DNA of 64,000 nucleotides from Actinoplanes couchii (GTDB lineage Bacteria; Actinomycetota; Actinomycetes; Mycobacteriales; Micromonosporaceae). A program made the translations under genes and the position numbers. Below, piece by piece: positions 1 to 8,710 of this stretch; the first letter of the stretch is position 1, and each line of letters starts with the position of its first letter. Location of the stretch: assembly GCF_016862075.1 (NCBI RefSeq), contig NZ_BOMG01000106.1:1-64000 (forward strand), in the 5' to 3' direction. Under the pieces are notes generated by a model, which was not told the DNA's origin, did no database searches, and saw only the letters and a list, made by a program, of their open reading frames with translations.

Positions 1-501
1 CCTCATCGGGGGGTCCGCGCGAGGGGCGGACCGATACGGCAGTGCTGCGCGACGGCACCCATGGGGATGAGGTCGCAACGGAGCTGGGATATGAGAACCT
101 GCGACGCCACGAACTACGACACACCGCCTCACCTGGCTCGCCGGACACGGATCGCTGACCACCACACAGCGGTATATGCATGTTGGCCAGTGATCGATCA
201 GCGAAGCAGGCGACGCACTCACATACCCCGCGTTCCACCGACGGTCCGCGGCTGCAAGTGTCGGCCCACTCGCGCGGGAACACAGCTACAGCCGGCGGGC
301 CCGCTGACCGCTACCCGGAGCCGGAGTGCTGCGGCCACCGGCCGGCCGGCTCACCTGCTCGCGCAACACCGATGCCGCGCGGCGGGCGCGCTCGGCCTCC
401 GCCCGGTACGCCGCGGCTGCCCCGGCATCGCCGGCCATCTCCGTCTGCTCGCCGATGTCACCCGCACGGGTCAAGGGCTCCAGACCACCCAGAAATCGAT
501 G
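1..501. other. Gene-poor left edge
   Basis: No convincing gene was found in this stretch. Open frames exist on both strands, but they are low-complexity Arg/Pro/Ala translations without a Shine-Dalgarno or recognisable domain. One 62-codon minus-strand frame (286-474) has an Ala/Arg-rich helical look, but nothing supports it further. A 7-bp hairpin (GGTCCGC at 12-18 with GCGGACC at 26-32) could be a weak terminator of something outside the window. Confidence 0.5.
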
Positions 502-554
502 GGCAAAGATAAAAGAGGGTTTTCGCGTGGCCTGTGGCCTGCGAAAACCCTCTT
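502..554 (-). terminator. Rho-independent terminator of tRNA-Pro
   Basis: A perfect 14-bp stem pairs 513-526 with 541-554 around a 14-nt loop. On the minus strand it is followed by TTTTATCTTT. It lies directly downstream of the tRNA gene at 559-632, so it is very likely that gene's transcription terminator. Confidence 0.85.
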
Positions 555-558
555 ACTG

Positions 559-632
<74 letters not shown>

Positions 633-683
633 ATCCCGCCCGGAACATCAGTCCCGCGCGACATCTCCTAAAGACTACCAACC

Positions 684-2120
684 TCACCCATGGGCTTTTC
701 CTCGACCCCCCGGCCCCAGCTTCTTGCGGGGCTTGACGGTCACCTCGATGGGGCTGCCCTCGAAGCCGTACTCCTCGCGGAGCTTGCGTTCGATGAACCT
801 GATGTAGCCGGCGTCGAACGGGCCGGTCGTGAACAGGACGAAGCGGGGCGGGGCCACGCCTGCCTGGGTCGCGAACAGGACGCGCGGGGCGCGGCCGCCG
901 CGGACCGGGTGCGGGGTGGCCTGGGTCAGCGCTGTCAGCCACTGGTTCAGGGCGCCGGTCGGCACGCGGGTCTCCCACGACACCAGGGCCCGGCGGATGG
1001 CGGGAGCCAACTTGTCCACCGCGCGGCCGGTCTTGGCCGAGATGTTGACCCGGACCGCCCATGTCACCCGTTTGAGGTCGCGGTCGATCTCCTTGTCCAG
1101 GTAGAACCGGCGGTCGGGGTCGACCAGGTCCCACTTGTTGAAGGCGATCACCAGCGCCCGCCCGGCCTCGATGGCCTGGCTGATGACGCGCTGGTCCTGT
1201 TCGCTGATGACGTCGCCGGAGTCCAGCAGGACCACGGCCACCTCGGCGGCCTCGACCGCGCCGGCGGTGCGCAGCGAGGCGTAGTACTCGGTGCCGGAGG
1301 CCTGGTGGACGCGCTTGCGCAGGCCGGCGGTGTCGACGAACTGCCAGACCTCGCCGTCCATCTCGACCAGGCTGTCGACTGGGTCGACCGTGGTTCCGGC
1401 GACCGAGTCGACTACCGCGCGTTCTTCTTTCGCGAGGCGGTTGAGCAGGCTCGACTTGCCCACGTTCGGGCGGCCGACCAGCGCCACCCGGCGGGGGCCG
1501 CGCGGGGCACCCTCCAGCACGGGCGGGGTCTCCGGCAGCGCGGCGAGGATGCTGTCGAGCAGGTCGCCGGAGCCGCGGCCGTGCAGGGCCGAGATCGGGA
1601 ACGGCTCGCCCAGGCCCAGGGACCACAGCGAGACGGCTTCCAGCTCCAGGTTCTGGTTGTCGGCCTTGTTGGCGACCAGGATCACCGGCTTGTGGCTGCG
1701 GCGCAGCATCTTGACGGCGGCCTCGTCGACGTCCGTGGCGCCGACGGACACGTCGACGACGAAGATGACCACGTCGGCGGTCTGCACGGCGATCTCGGCC
1801 TGTGCCGCGATGGCCGCTGCCCGGTCTTTAGCGTCCGGTTCCCAGCCGCCGGTGTCGACGACGGTGAAACGGCGGCCGGTCCATTGGGCGTCGTACGGGA
1901 CACGGTCCCGGGTCACCCCGGGCTTGTCCTCGACGACCGCCTGACGACGGCCGATGATGCGGTTGACCAGCGTCGACTTGCCCACGTTGGGGCGGCCGAC
2001 GACGGCGACGACAGGGACAGGGCCGGTGAATTCCTCGGAAGTCGACGACGGATCAGCAGAGCCGAAATCGAATCCACCCTCGAAGTCGTTGAGATCGAGG
2101 CCGGCGGGAAGCTCAGTCAC
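684..2120 (-). CDS. der: Ribosome-assembly GTPase Der (EngA)
   Basis: This 478-residue cytoplasmic GTPase takes part in late maturation of the 50S ribosomal subunit. It has the family architecture of two tandem G domains and a C-terminal KH-like domain. Each G domain has an intact P-loop (GRPNVGKST at about 42-50 and GRPNVGKSS at about 216-224), DTGG/DTAG switch motifs and NKAD/NKWD specificity motifs. The KH-like tail from about 385 ends in a basic stretch. An acidic 35-residue N-terminal extension precedes the first G domain, as in other actinobacterial Der proteins. The start overlaps the cmk stop by 4 bases (ATGA), so the two are translationally coupled. The cmk-der order is widely conserved in actinobacteria. 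Confidence 0.97.
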   Translation of the reverse strand: MTELPAGLDLNDFEGGFDFGSADPSSTSEEFTGPVPVVAVVGRPNVGKSTLVNRIIGRRQAVVEDKPGVTRDRVPYDAQWTGRRFTVVDTGGWEPDAKDRAAAIAAQAEIAVQTADVVIFVVDVSVGATDVDEAAVKMLRRSHKPVILVANKADNQNLELEAVSLWSLGLGEPFPISALHGRGSGDLLDSILAALPETPPVLEGAPRGPRRVALVGRPNVGKSSLLNRLAKEERAVVDSVAGTTVDPVDSLVEMDGEVWQFVDTAGLRKRVHQASGTEYYASLRTAGAVEAAEVAVVLLDSGDVISEQDQRVISQAIEAGRALVIAFNKWDLVDPDRRFYLDKEIDRDLKRVTWAVRVNISAKTGRAVDKLAPAIRRALVSWETRVPTGALNQWLTALTQATPHPVRGGRAPRVLFATQAGVAPPRFVLFTTGPFDAGYIRFIERKLREEYGFEGSPIEVTVKPRKKLGPGGRGKAHG

Positions 2121-2824
2121 TTACTTACCTTGCTGTTCAGCAGATGCAGGAGGTGGGCGACGACCTCGTCGATGCCCATGCCGGTGGTGTCGACCTCGAG
2201 GGCGTCGGACGCCTGCTTGAGGGGGTCGACAGCCCGGCTGGAGTCGAGCTTGTCGCGGCGGGCCAGGTCGGCCTCGGTCGCGGCGACGTCGGCGGAGTTC
2301 TCGGCGCTGCGGCGGGCGGCGCGGGCGGCTGCCGAGGCGGTCAGGTAGACCTTCAGGTCGGCGTCGGGGGCGACGACCGACGCGATGTCGCGGCCCTCGA
2401 CGATGATGCGCGGGTGCCCGGCGATGATGGCCTTCTGCAGCGCCACCAGGTGCTTGCGGACCGACGGCACGGCGGCGACGGCGGAGACCGCGCCGGTGAC
2501 CTCCGGGCCGCGGATCGCTTCGTCGACGTTGGTGCCGTTGGCCGCGAAGTGCGGGGCGGCCGGGTCGGTGCCGATCGACAGTTCGGTCTCCAGGGCGATC
2601 TTGGCGATGGCATCCGGGTCGTTGAGGTCGGCGCCGCCGTTGATCACCGCCCAGGTGATGGCCCGGTACATCGCCCCGGTGTCGAGGTACACCCCGTCGA
2701 CCGCGGTCGCGAGACGCCGGGAAACGGTGGACTTGCCCGATCCGGACGGGCCGTCGACGGCCACCACACACTTCTCCGGCCGTTGCTGAAGGGCCACCGT
2801 TCCTCCTGAGGGGCTCGCCGCCAA
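2117..2824 (-). CDS. cmk: Cytidylate kinase
   Basis: This protein of about 235 residues phosphorylates CMP and dCMP with ATP in pyrimidine nucleotide salvage. The P-loop GPSGSGKST is at about 25-33. It is followed by the DTGAMYR nucleotide-binding segment, the insert typical of long bacterial CMP kinases, and the VEGRDIASVV motif. The Lys/Arg-rich lid lies near residues 185-200. The length matches the family. The 15-20 residues before the P-loop strand are variable, so a start slightly downstream is possible. It is the upstream gene of a cmk-der operon and overlaps der by 4 bases. Confidence 0.96.
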   Translation of the reverse strand: MAASPSGGTVALQQRPEKCVVAVDGPSGSGKSTVSRRLATAVDGVYLDTGAMYRAITWAVINGGADLNDPDAIAKIALETELSIGTDPAAPHFAANGTNVDEAIRGPEVTGAVSAVAAVPSVRKHLVALQKAIIAGHPRIIVEGRDIASVVAPDADLKVYLTASAAARAARRSAENSADVAATEADLARRDKLDSSRAVDPLKQASDALEVDTTGMGIDEVVAHLLHLLNSKVSK

Positions 2825-2882
2825 ACCAACCCTCCCATTGTGCCCGTGGACCGAGTCATCGACGAACCGGGGCTGGTGCGCT

Positions 2883-2900
2883 ATGTTACCGACAAGTAAC
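2883..2900 (+). promoter_or_regulatory. Small inverted repeat upstream of the crotonase gene
   Basis: GTTAC (2885-2889) and GTAAC (2896-2900) form a short dyad just before the AGGAGG ribosome-binding site of the next gene. The spacing fits a TetR-type operator or a -10 region. No partner regulator is adjacent, so this is only a candidate. Confidence 0.3.
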
Positions 2901-2914
2901 TAAGGAGGCCCGGC

Positions 2915-3577
2915 ATGCCGACCCTGGACCGCCACGACGACGTCTACGTCCTCGACCTGGGAGCGGGCGAGAACCGCCTGCACCCCGACACCCTCACCGA
3001 GATCAACACGCTGCTGGACGAGGTGGAGAAGGCCACCCGACCAGCCGCCCTGGTCACCACCGCCTCCGGCAAGCACTGGAGCCTCGGGCTCGACCTGGAA
3101 TGGGTGGCCGCCAACGCGGAACAGCTGGAAACCTACGTCTCCTCCGTACAGCAGATGCTCGCCAGGTTCTTGACCTTGCCGTTGGTGACCGTCGCCGCGA
3201 TCCCCGGGCACGCCTTCGCCGGCGGCGCCATGCTGTCGATGGCCCACGACCTGCGGATCATGCGCGCGGACCGCGGTTTCTGGTGCCTGCCGGAGGTCGA
3301 CATCGACCTGCCGTTCACGCCCGGAATGAGTGCTTTGATCCAGGCGCGACTGACTCCGCAGGTCGCGCACGAGGCGATGGTCACCGCCCGGCGCTTCGGG
3401 GGCGCCGAGGCCGCCGCACGGCACATCGTCGATCAGGCCGTCCCGGCCGACGAGGTGCTGCCCACCGCGATCGCCCTGGCCACGGCCCAGGCGGGCAAGG
3501 CCGGGCCGACCCTCGGCACGATCAAGACACGGCTCTATCCGGGTGTGCTGGAGGCGTTGCGGGCGCAGCGGTTCTGA
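2915..3577 (+). CDS. Enoyl-CoA hydratase/isomerase (crotonase) family protein
   Basis: This 220-residue soluble protein has the crotonase fold and most resembles short delta3-delta2-enoyl-CoA isomerases of fatty acid oxidation. The oxyanion-hole region reads FAGGAM (about 101-106). A single acidic catalytic candidate, Glu127 in LPEVD, is present. The second Glu typical of true hydratases is not evident at the usual place, which favours isomerase or another crotonase activity. The start is set by a strong AAGGAGG about 8 bases upstream. It is divergent from cmk, and its 3' end overlaps the convergent EamA gene by 56 bp. The substrate cannot be read from the sequence. Confidence 0.85.
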   Translation: MPTLDRHDDVYVLDLGAGENRLHPDTLTEINTLLDEVEKATRPAALVTTASGKHWSLGLDLEWVAANAEQLETYVSSVQQMLARFLTLPLVTVAAIPGHAFAGGAMLSMAHDLRIMRADRGFWCLPEVDIDLPFTPGMSALIQARLTPQVAHEAMVTARRFGGAEAAARHIVDQAVPADEVLPTAIALATAQAGKAGPTLGTIKTRLYPGVLEALRAQRF

Positions 3578-4466
3578 CCGCCGGGCGGCTGCGGGAGACG
3601 GCGACACCCGCCAGGCACAGGGCGCCACCGATCAGAGTCAGCCAGCCCGGCACCTCACCCAACAAGATCCAGGACATCAGGACCACGATTGCCGGTACGA
3701 CGTACGTAGTCGAACCCATCCGTCCCGCAGTCGTCCGCGCCAGTGCGTACGCCCAGGTGGTGAACGCGATCGCGGTCGGGAAGACACCCAGGTAGACGAC
3801 GTTCAAGGTGATCGCCAGCGGCGCCTTCGCCACGTCCTGTACCAGCTGACCGGCGAACGGCAGGCACGCGACCGCCCCGATCACACAGCCGAACGTGGTG
3901 GCCTGCAGCGCCGTCGCGTGCTTGAGCGCCGGCTTCTGGGCGACGACACCTGCCGCATAGGTGACGGCAGCGACCAGACAGAGCACCACGCCGAGCACCG
4001 AAGCCTGACCGTTTCCGGACATGGAGAACCCGACAACAACCGTTCCGGCGAACGACACCGCCATACCGGCCAGCAGCCGTGGCGGAAAACCCTCGCGCAG
4101 CAGCCAGCCGGCCAGCAACGCCATCACGGCCGGCCCGATGTTGACGAGCATGGCGGCGGTGCCCGCGTCGACGAGCTCCTCACCCCAGTTGAGGGCCACG
4201 TTGTAGACGCCGAACCAGACGACCCCGGAGATCGCGATCCCCGGCCAGGCCGCGCGCGGCGGCAGCCCCTGCCGGCTCACCACCATCATGATCAGCAGGG
4301 TGACCGCGCCGGCGAGCAACCGCCCGAGCGCCAGCGAACCGGGCGTGAAGTGCGGCGCCGCCGCCCGGATCCCCACAAACGCGGACGCCCACAACACCAC
4401 CGTCACGGCAGCCGCAGCGAGGGCGGCACGCGAGGGACGTACCGAAGAATCGTCTGTCACGACCAC
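3522..4466 (-). CDS. EamA/DMT-family transporter
   Basis: This integral membrane protein of about 314 residues has ten hydrophobic helices arranged as two five-helix EamA repeats. That is the layout of drug/metabolite transporters (RhaT/YdcZ-like exporters of small metabolites). The first helix begins about 15 residues after the proposed start (ALWASAFVGIR-type motif), and the second repeat has the typical GE-LTL-Gx-LI end. The start is uncertain. GTG at 4466 or 4460 is preferred because the frame continues upstream into unrelated, non-membrane sequence. It is divergent from the TnpB-like gene. The substrate is unknown. Confidence 0.85.
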   Translation of the reverse strand: MVVTDDSSVRPSRAALAAAAVTVVLWASAFVGIRAAAPHFTPGSLALGRLLAGAVTLLIMMVVSRQGLPPRAAWPGIAISGVVWFGVYNVALNWGEELVDAGTAAMLVNIGPAVMALLAGWLLREGFPPRLLAGMAVSFAGTVVVGFSMSGNGQASVLGVVLCLVAAVTYAAGVVAQKPALKHATALQATTFGCVIGAVACLPFAGQLVQDVAKAPLAITLNVVYLGVFPTAIAFTTWAYALARTTAGRMGSTTYVVPAIVVLMSWILLGEVPGWLTLIGGALCLAGVAVSRSRPAVRTAAPATPPAHPDRAVS

Positions 4467-4512
4467 CGATCCAACCGTGCCGCGCGGGTGACCGCTAGCG
4501 GATAAGTCCGGA

Positions 4513-6549
4513 GTGGTCGATGCAGATTCCGAGGGGCTACGATGCCGAATCGAACAGGTGTACAGAACGGGGGGCGAGGTGGAGGCACAGGCGCCGGCTC
4601 GCCGGACCCGCGGAAAATCGAAGCAACAGAACTGGCGGCGAGCAAAGGATGCCCCTACCGCGGTCATCCGGCTGGAGCTCGATGCCAGTGATCCGTCCAC
4701 CCGTCATCGGGCCGAAAATCTATTCGGTGCGATCTGGCAGCTACGCCGTACGTTGCAGGTTCAAGCCAGGTCACGAGTGGATGCCTACTGGACCGCGGGA
4801 CGGCTCCGGGCAACCGAAGGCGGGCCGAAACGCGCGCGGGAGATGTTCGGGCTGTCACGTGCCGCACTTGAGCAGGCCGCAGCACGGCATGTAGACAGGT
4901 CCGGGTGGCTGGGTCGTCACCTGTCCAAGGCCCTGGTGATGCACCTCGCGGATGAAGTCTGGGCGACCGTCGAGCGACATCTGTTTTCCAATTCGGCCGG
5001 CACCCGGAACGGTAGACCCCGGGTCGGCACATGGTGGACGTCGACACGGATTCCCGGTCGGGCCCGCTCGCATACAAAACTGAATACATGGGAAACGTTC
5101 CGGCTGGTAGGAAGCCTCGACGCGCACTGGACCATATATCCCCAACAGCAGCCAGGAAAGCTTACGGTGCCACAACGTCCACCGGGTCGGCGCGGCTGGT
5201 GGGATCATGAAGGTCCGTTGACAGTCGTGTTTCCCGGTGCCGGGTCACGCCCGGACCTGGTATTTCCGGTCCGGTTGCCGCAGGGGCCGGGACGGCAGGG
5301 GCGCCTTGTTCACTTCCTCGGCAGCCCCGATCGATGGCACAAGATCGACCTGGTCAGGGTCGAGGATCCAAAAGCTCCCGGCGGCTGGCGGTACTACGCC
5401 CATCTGATGATCCTCGACCGCGGCTGGACCAGCCCTGCTGTTACCGCGATCCGGTCGGCCGCACCGCAGGATCGCGTAGGTGGCGTGGACGGCAACGTTT
5501 CGAACCTCGCAGTCGTGTCCATGCCTGCCAGTCACACCGACGTCGGTGACCTCGCCACCAGCATGATCAGCGTTACCGCGCAGCAGCGAGCCTCAGCTGA
5601 GCAGGAACGGTTGATCGCACGGCGTCGACAACGCGCCCTGGACCGGTCCCGGCGTAACAGCAATCCAGAACAATACGAGTTGTCTGCCCGGCAGACGAAG
5701 CGAGCCGCACGCCGCGCGGGTGCCGGCTTGAGCGCCCGACAGGTGCCGACCCCACTTGGCCCGCGAGTCGCGAACGCAGGTGGAATCCCCAGACAGGCGT
5801 ACGCAAAAGACACACTGTCGGCCGCCTACCGCCGAACCCGGGCTGAGCACGCCACCGCCAGCCGGTCGAGTACCCAGGCGAAACGGGCCAGGGCCCGTGA
5901 CATTGCCCGGAGGATCGTCGCCACCCACGGCCCTCGTCTTGTGGTGGAACATACCGACATCCGTACCTGGGCGAAGCTCTGGGGCCGAGGCATCGCACTG
6001 TTCTCACCCGGCATGTTCATCGCCGGCCTCAAGCTCGAATGCGCAATGGCCGATGGCCGGCTCCTACGTGCAGGAACATCGCAGACCGCGCTGTCTCAGC
6101 AATGCCCGTGCGGTCTACGAAAAAGAAAGCCATTGACCCAGCGCACCCACCGCTGCGCGACGTGTGGGTTGATCGGAGACCGCGACCTGGTCGCCGCAGC
6201 CATGGGCGCCTGCGTCCAACTGACTGACCCCGACCAACCATCCAGCGCGTACATCCACGAAGATCTTCGGGCCGCGCTCGCGGCCCGAATCGCAACAAGA
6301 GGGCAGCAAAAGGCCCTCGCGAGGTCAACCGTGTCCACCGATCCCGCCGTGCACGCGGCAGGCCCGGCAGGTACGGCAGCTGCCCGGCAACGGGAAGCCT
6401 CTGCCGAGCAAAACCCACGAGCCGTCACTACAGGTCGAACGGCGACCCCCGATGAGACGTCACGCCCAACGGCGCGGCGGCCAAGCGGGAAAGCCAGGAC
6501 CAGGAAACTGCACGCTGAACACAGCGAGCAGATACGACTCGACTTTTAG
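4513..6549 (+). CDS. Solitary large TnpB-family RuvC/zinc-ribbon protein
   Basis: This protein of about 678 residues belongs to the TnpB (OrfB) family, which contains RNA-guided RuvC nucleases of IS200/IS605 elements and the ancestors of Cas12. All three RuvC landmarks are visible: Asp326 in GGVDGN, Glu479 in LVVEH, and Asp556/Asp558 in GDRDLVAA. The zinc ribbon lies between II and III with C531-x-C533 and C548-xx-C551; the first pair is CxC rather than the usual CxxC. The N-terminal part (about 300 residues) is much longer than in a roughly 400-residue TnpB, and an Arg/Ala-rich tail of about 110 residues follows RuvC-III. GTG 4513 starts the frame; GTG 4579, behind a G-rich Shine-Dalgarno, is the better supported start and leaves about 656 residues. 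No TnpA is adjacent. Base composition is visibly less GC-biased than its neighbours, which suggests transfer. Its stop overlaps the stop of the convergent LLM gene. Confidence 0.85.
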   Translation: MVDADSEGLRCRIEQVYRTGGEVEAQAPARRTRGKSKQQNWRRAKDAPTAVIRLELDASDPSTRHRAENLFGAIWQLRRTLQVQARSRVDAYWTAGRLRATEGGPKRAREMFGLSRAALEQAAARHVDRSGWLGRHLSKALVMHLADEVWATVERHLFSNSAGTRNGRPRVGTWWTSTRIPGRARSHTKLNTWETFRLVGSLDAHWTIYPQQQPGKLTVPQRPPGRRGWWDHEGPLTVVFPGAGSRPDLVFPVRLPQGPGRQGRLVHFLGSPDRWHKIDLVRVEDPKAPGGWRYYAHLMILDRGWTSPAVTAIRSAAPQDRVGGVDGNVSNLAVVSMPASHTDVGDLATSMISVTAQQRASAEQERLIARRRQRALDRSRRNSNPEQYELSARQTKRAARRAGAGLSARQVPTPLGPRVANAGGIPRQAYAKDTLSAAYRRTRAEHATASRSSTQAKRARARDIARRIVATHGPRLVVEHTDIRTWAKLWGRGIALFSPGMFIAGLKLECAMADGRLLRAGTSQTALSQQCPCGLRKRKPLTQRTHRCATCGLIGDRDLVAAAMGACVQLTDPDQPSSAYIHEDLRAALAARIATRGQQKALARSTVSTDPAVHAAGPAGTAAARQREASAEQNPRAVTTGRTATPDETSRPTARRPSGKARTRKLHAEHSEQIRLDF

Positions 6550-7454
6550 CGGGGATCGGACGTCGCGTTGATCGCCTCGACCGCCTCGAAGGCGGGCGTC
6601 CGGACGGCGTAGCGGGTGATGCCCCACCGTTTCTCGTGGCGCACGATCGCGGACCGGATCTCGGCGACCGCGCCGATCAGCACGAACGGCACCTCCAGGA
6701 GATCACTTACGGACATGCCGATCTCTTCGGCGTGCGGAGCGGCGACCGCCTCCGCATCGTCGGTGATCTCCACGACCTGGACGAGGGACTCCAGCGCCGG
6801 GGAACCGGTCCCGGACCGTACCGCCTCGACCTGGCGGTCGATCTGGTCCAGGCGCCAGCGGGCGTCGTGCTGGTGGCCGTCGGCGAGGGTGCGACCGAAA
6901 CCGGTCAGGCCGACGACGTCCGCGTGGGTGCCGGCCCACCGCAGCATCCGGGTGTTGGCGGTGCCCAGCAGCAGCGGGATCCGGTCCTGCACCGGGCGGG
7001 GCTTGTCCAGGCGGGCGTCGGACAATCGCAGGTGCGGGGTGTCGGCGGTGACCGTCTCGCCGGCGAGCAGCTTCCGGACCGCGTCGGCGACGCCCAGGCA
7101 GCGGTCCACCCGCCCGGCGACGTCGGGACGCTCCAGACCGACGGCCCGCCACTCGGCCGGGGTGTGGCCGGCGCCGAGCCCGAGGAACGCCCGCCCGCCG
7201 GACACCACGTCGAGCGTGGCGACGTCGGTGGCGAGCAGCAGCGGTTCCCGGATGCCGGCGTTGGCGACGTAGGCCCCGAGCCGGATCCGGCTGGTCACGG
7301 CGGCCGCGGCGGCGAGCGCGACATGCGGCGCGGCACAGCTGCCGGGATGGTCGGCGGCCTGCAGGGTGTCGAACCCGGCGGCCTCGGCCCGCCGGGCGAG
7401 CTCCAGCCAGGAGGCGGCATCGGTGGGTTGCGCCTGCAGCGCGAAAGCGGTCAC
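6546..7454 (-). CDS. LLM-class (F420-type) flavin-dependent oxidoreductase
   Basis: This protein of about 302 residues has the luciferase-like monooxygenase TIM barrel. The N-terminal strand is followed by the LARRAEAAGFDTL helix, then the RIRLGAYV strand, and then VVSGGRAFLGLGAGH. The last segment is the standard cofactor-contacting stretch of actinobacterial F420-dependent reductases. The GTG at 7454 is chosen because the LLM fold begins directly after it; the frame could start 11 codons earlier. It converges on the TnpB-like gene, sharing stop-codon bases. F420 rather than FMN use is inferred from the subfamily, and the substrate is unknown. Confidence 0.85.
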   Translation of the reverse strand: MTAFALQAQPTDAASWLELARRAEAAGFDTLQAADHPGSCAAPHVALAAAAAVTSRIRLGAYVANAGIREPLLLATDVATLDVVSGGRAFLGLGAGHTPAEWRAVGLERPDVAGRVDRCLGVADAVRKLLAGETVTADTPHLRLSDARLDKPRPVQDRIPLLLGTANTRMLRWAGTHADVVGLTGFGRTLADGHQHDARWRLDQIDRQVEAVRSGTGSPALESLVQVVEITDDAEAVAAPHAEEIGMSVSDLLEVPFVLIGAVAEIRSAIVRHEKRWGITRYAVRTPAFEAVEAINATSDPR

Positions 7455-7528
7455 CCGTCGACCCTGCCACCGGCCCACCCCGGACACCTCACGATTCTGC
7501 GCCCGGCAGACGTTTCACCTTCCGTGAC

Positions 7529-7557
7529 GCATCGACTACTTTAAGTACAGTCGATGC
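7529..7557. promoter_or_regulatory. 9-bp inverted repeat, candidate operator
   Basis: GCATCGACT (7529-7537) and AGTCGATGC (7549-7557) are perfect inverted arms around an 11-bp AT-rich spacer. The dyad ends 18 bases before the start of the beta-family gene and lies in the divergent gap with the LLM gene. Size and position fit an operator for a homodimeric repressor. Confidence 0.5.
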
Positions 7558-7575
7558 AAGTCAGGGGTGGCTCCT

Positions 7576-8574
7576 ATGGCGTATGTCCCGATCCTGAGCG
7601 GCCGCAAGGGCGAGTTCGAGGCGTTGAGCAAGCTCAGAGGCACCCAGGTCGGAGATGTGCTGCCAATCATCGAGGTAATGGCCGGAGGCCGGGGAACCAC
7701 CGCGGATGTTCGCGAGTTCATCACCAGATCCCGGAAATTCCTGCCTCCAGGCCTTTCGATAGGCGTGGACCTCGATCGACTCGAAGCCGGGACCGGAGAC
7801 CCACTGGACCCCCTCCGCGAGATCTCCGACGCACTCGACAACTTCTGCACCCCGGTTCGCCCGGTCATCCGGCCGCGAGCCGACCCCACACTGCTCCCCG
7901 GCCTCAGACACGCCGCCGAACTGAATGGCGGGCATTGGATCGCCCGCCTCGGCCGCGACGGCGGCGACCCGGCCGGCTCCGATGTGGAAGCGCTGGCCGC
8001 CGACACCGGCCTGTTCATCGAGGGATGCGACCTGATCATCGAACTTCGCGAGATCATGTCGGCCGACGGCTTGCGGCACGCCGAATCGGTCGTGCGCGCT
8101 GTCGGCCACTGGGTTCGGCGATACTCCTGGAACTCGGTGACCGTCGCCGCCGGCTCGATGCCGGCGAGCATCTCGAAGCTGCCGAAGAATCAGCCGACAC
8201 TGCTCCAGCGACACGAGGCAACCCTCCGACTGAGAACGAGGGATCTCGGGTACCAGTTCGGCGACTACGGCATCGGCCATCCCCGGCCACTGCCACCGGC
8301 CGGCGGGCACCCGATCCCCAGCTTGCGCTACACGGCCGACGAGGGGTGGTGGATCTACCGCTGGGCCAAGCACGGCAAGGGCTACGACAGCTTCGGCGAC
8401 CTCTGCGCCACCCTGATGAGCAACGACCACTGGCCGCCGGAGGGTGCCGGCTTCTCCTGGGGTGACGCTGAGTTGGCCGAACGCACCAGGGGCGACCGCG
8501 GATTCGGCGACGCGACGAAGTGGATCGCCTGGGGTACGTCGCATCACCTGGCGTTCATCCTGAGCCGACTGTGA
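7576..8574 (+). CDS. Beta-family (phage-type) protein
   Basis: This 332-residue soluble protein resembles the beta protein family (Pfam Beta_protein), first described in phage and found in bacterial accessory regions. The hallmark N-terminus is present (YVPILSGRKGEFEAL, residues 3-17), followed by a PIIEV strand at about 30-34. Alternating strands and helices then suggest a barrel-like fold. The C-terminal third is Trp-rich (GWWIYRWAKHGKGY). The ATG at 7576 is preferred over an upstream GTG because AGGGGTGG lies 6 bases before it. The biochemical function of the family is not established. No other phage gene is nearby, and the inverted repeat immediately upstream suggests controlled expression. 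Confidence 0.7.
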   Translation: MAYVPILSGRKGEFEALSKLRGTQVGDVLPIIEVMAGGRGTTADVREFITRSRKFLPPGLSIGVDLDRLEAGTGDPLDPLREISDALDNFCTPVRPVIRPRADPTLLPGLRHAAELNGGHWIARLGRDGGDPAGSDVEALAADTGLFIEGCDLIIELREIMSADGLRHAESVVRAVGHWVRRYSWNSVTVAAGSMPASISKLPKNQPTLLQRHEATLRLRTRDLGYQFGDYGIGHPRPLPPAGGHPIPSLRYTADEGWWIYRWAKHGKGYDSFGDLCATLMSNDHWPPEGAGFSWGDAELAERTRGDRGFGDATKWIAWGTSHHLAFILSRL

Positions 8575-8582
8575 CTCACGGG

Positions 8583-8610
8583 TTGACGGATCGATTGTTA
8601 TCGTTAACAT
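8583..8610 (+). promoter_or_regulatory. Promoter with LacI-type operator for the arabinanase
   Basis: TTGACG (8583-8588) and TAACAT (8605-8610) are separated by 16 bp. The palindrome TGTTATCGTTAACA (8596-8609) covers the spacer and the -10 box, and 12 of its 14 bases are symmetric around CG. That is the typical centre of a LacI-family operator, so repression by a sugar-responsive LacI protein is likely. Confidence 0.6.
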
Positions 8611-8710
8611 ACATGAAATAGAACCTCCTCGATTCCCCGTCGAGGAGGGTGCGGTCCCGCTTCCCCGAGTGGGCCGCTCATCCCCAGCTCCCCTGCGGAG
8701 GCGATACCTC

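Noticed and set aside
3522..3577. Frameshift or misassembly at overlapping convergent gene ends
   Set aside because: Both the crotonase and EamA frames are intact to their stops; a 56-bp 3' overlap of convergent genes is acceptable in a dense actinobacterial genome.
4466..6549. Complete IS200/IS605 element around the TnpB-like gene
   Set aside because: No TnpA gene, no recognisable subterminal hairpins and no target-site signature were seen; both ends abut ordinary genes.
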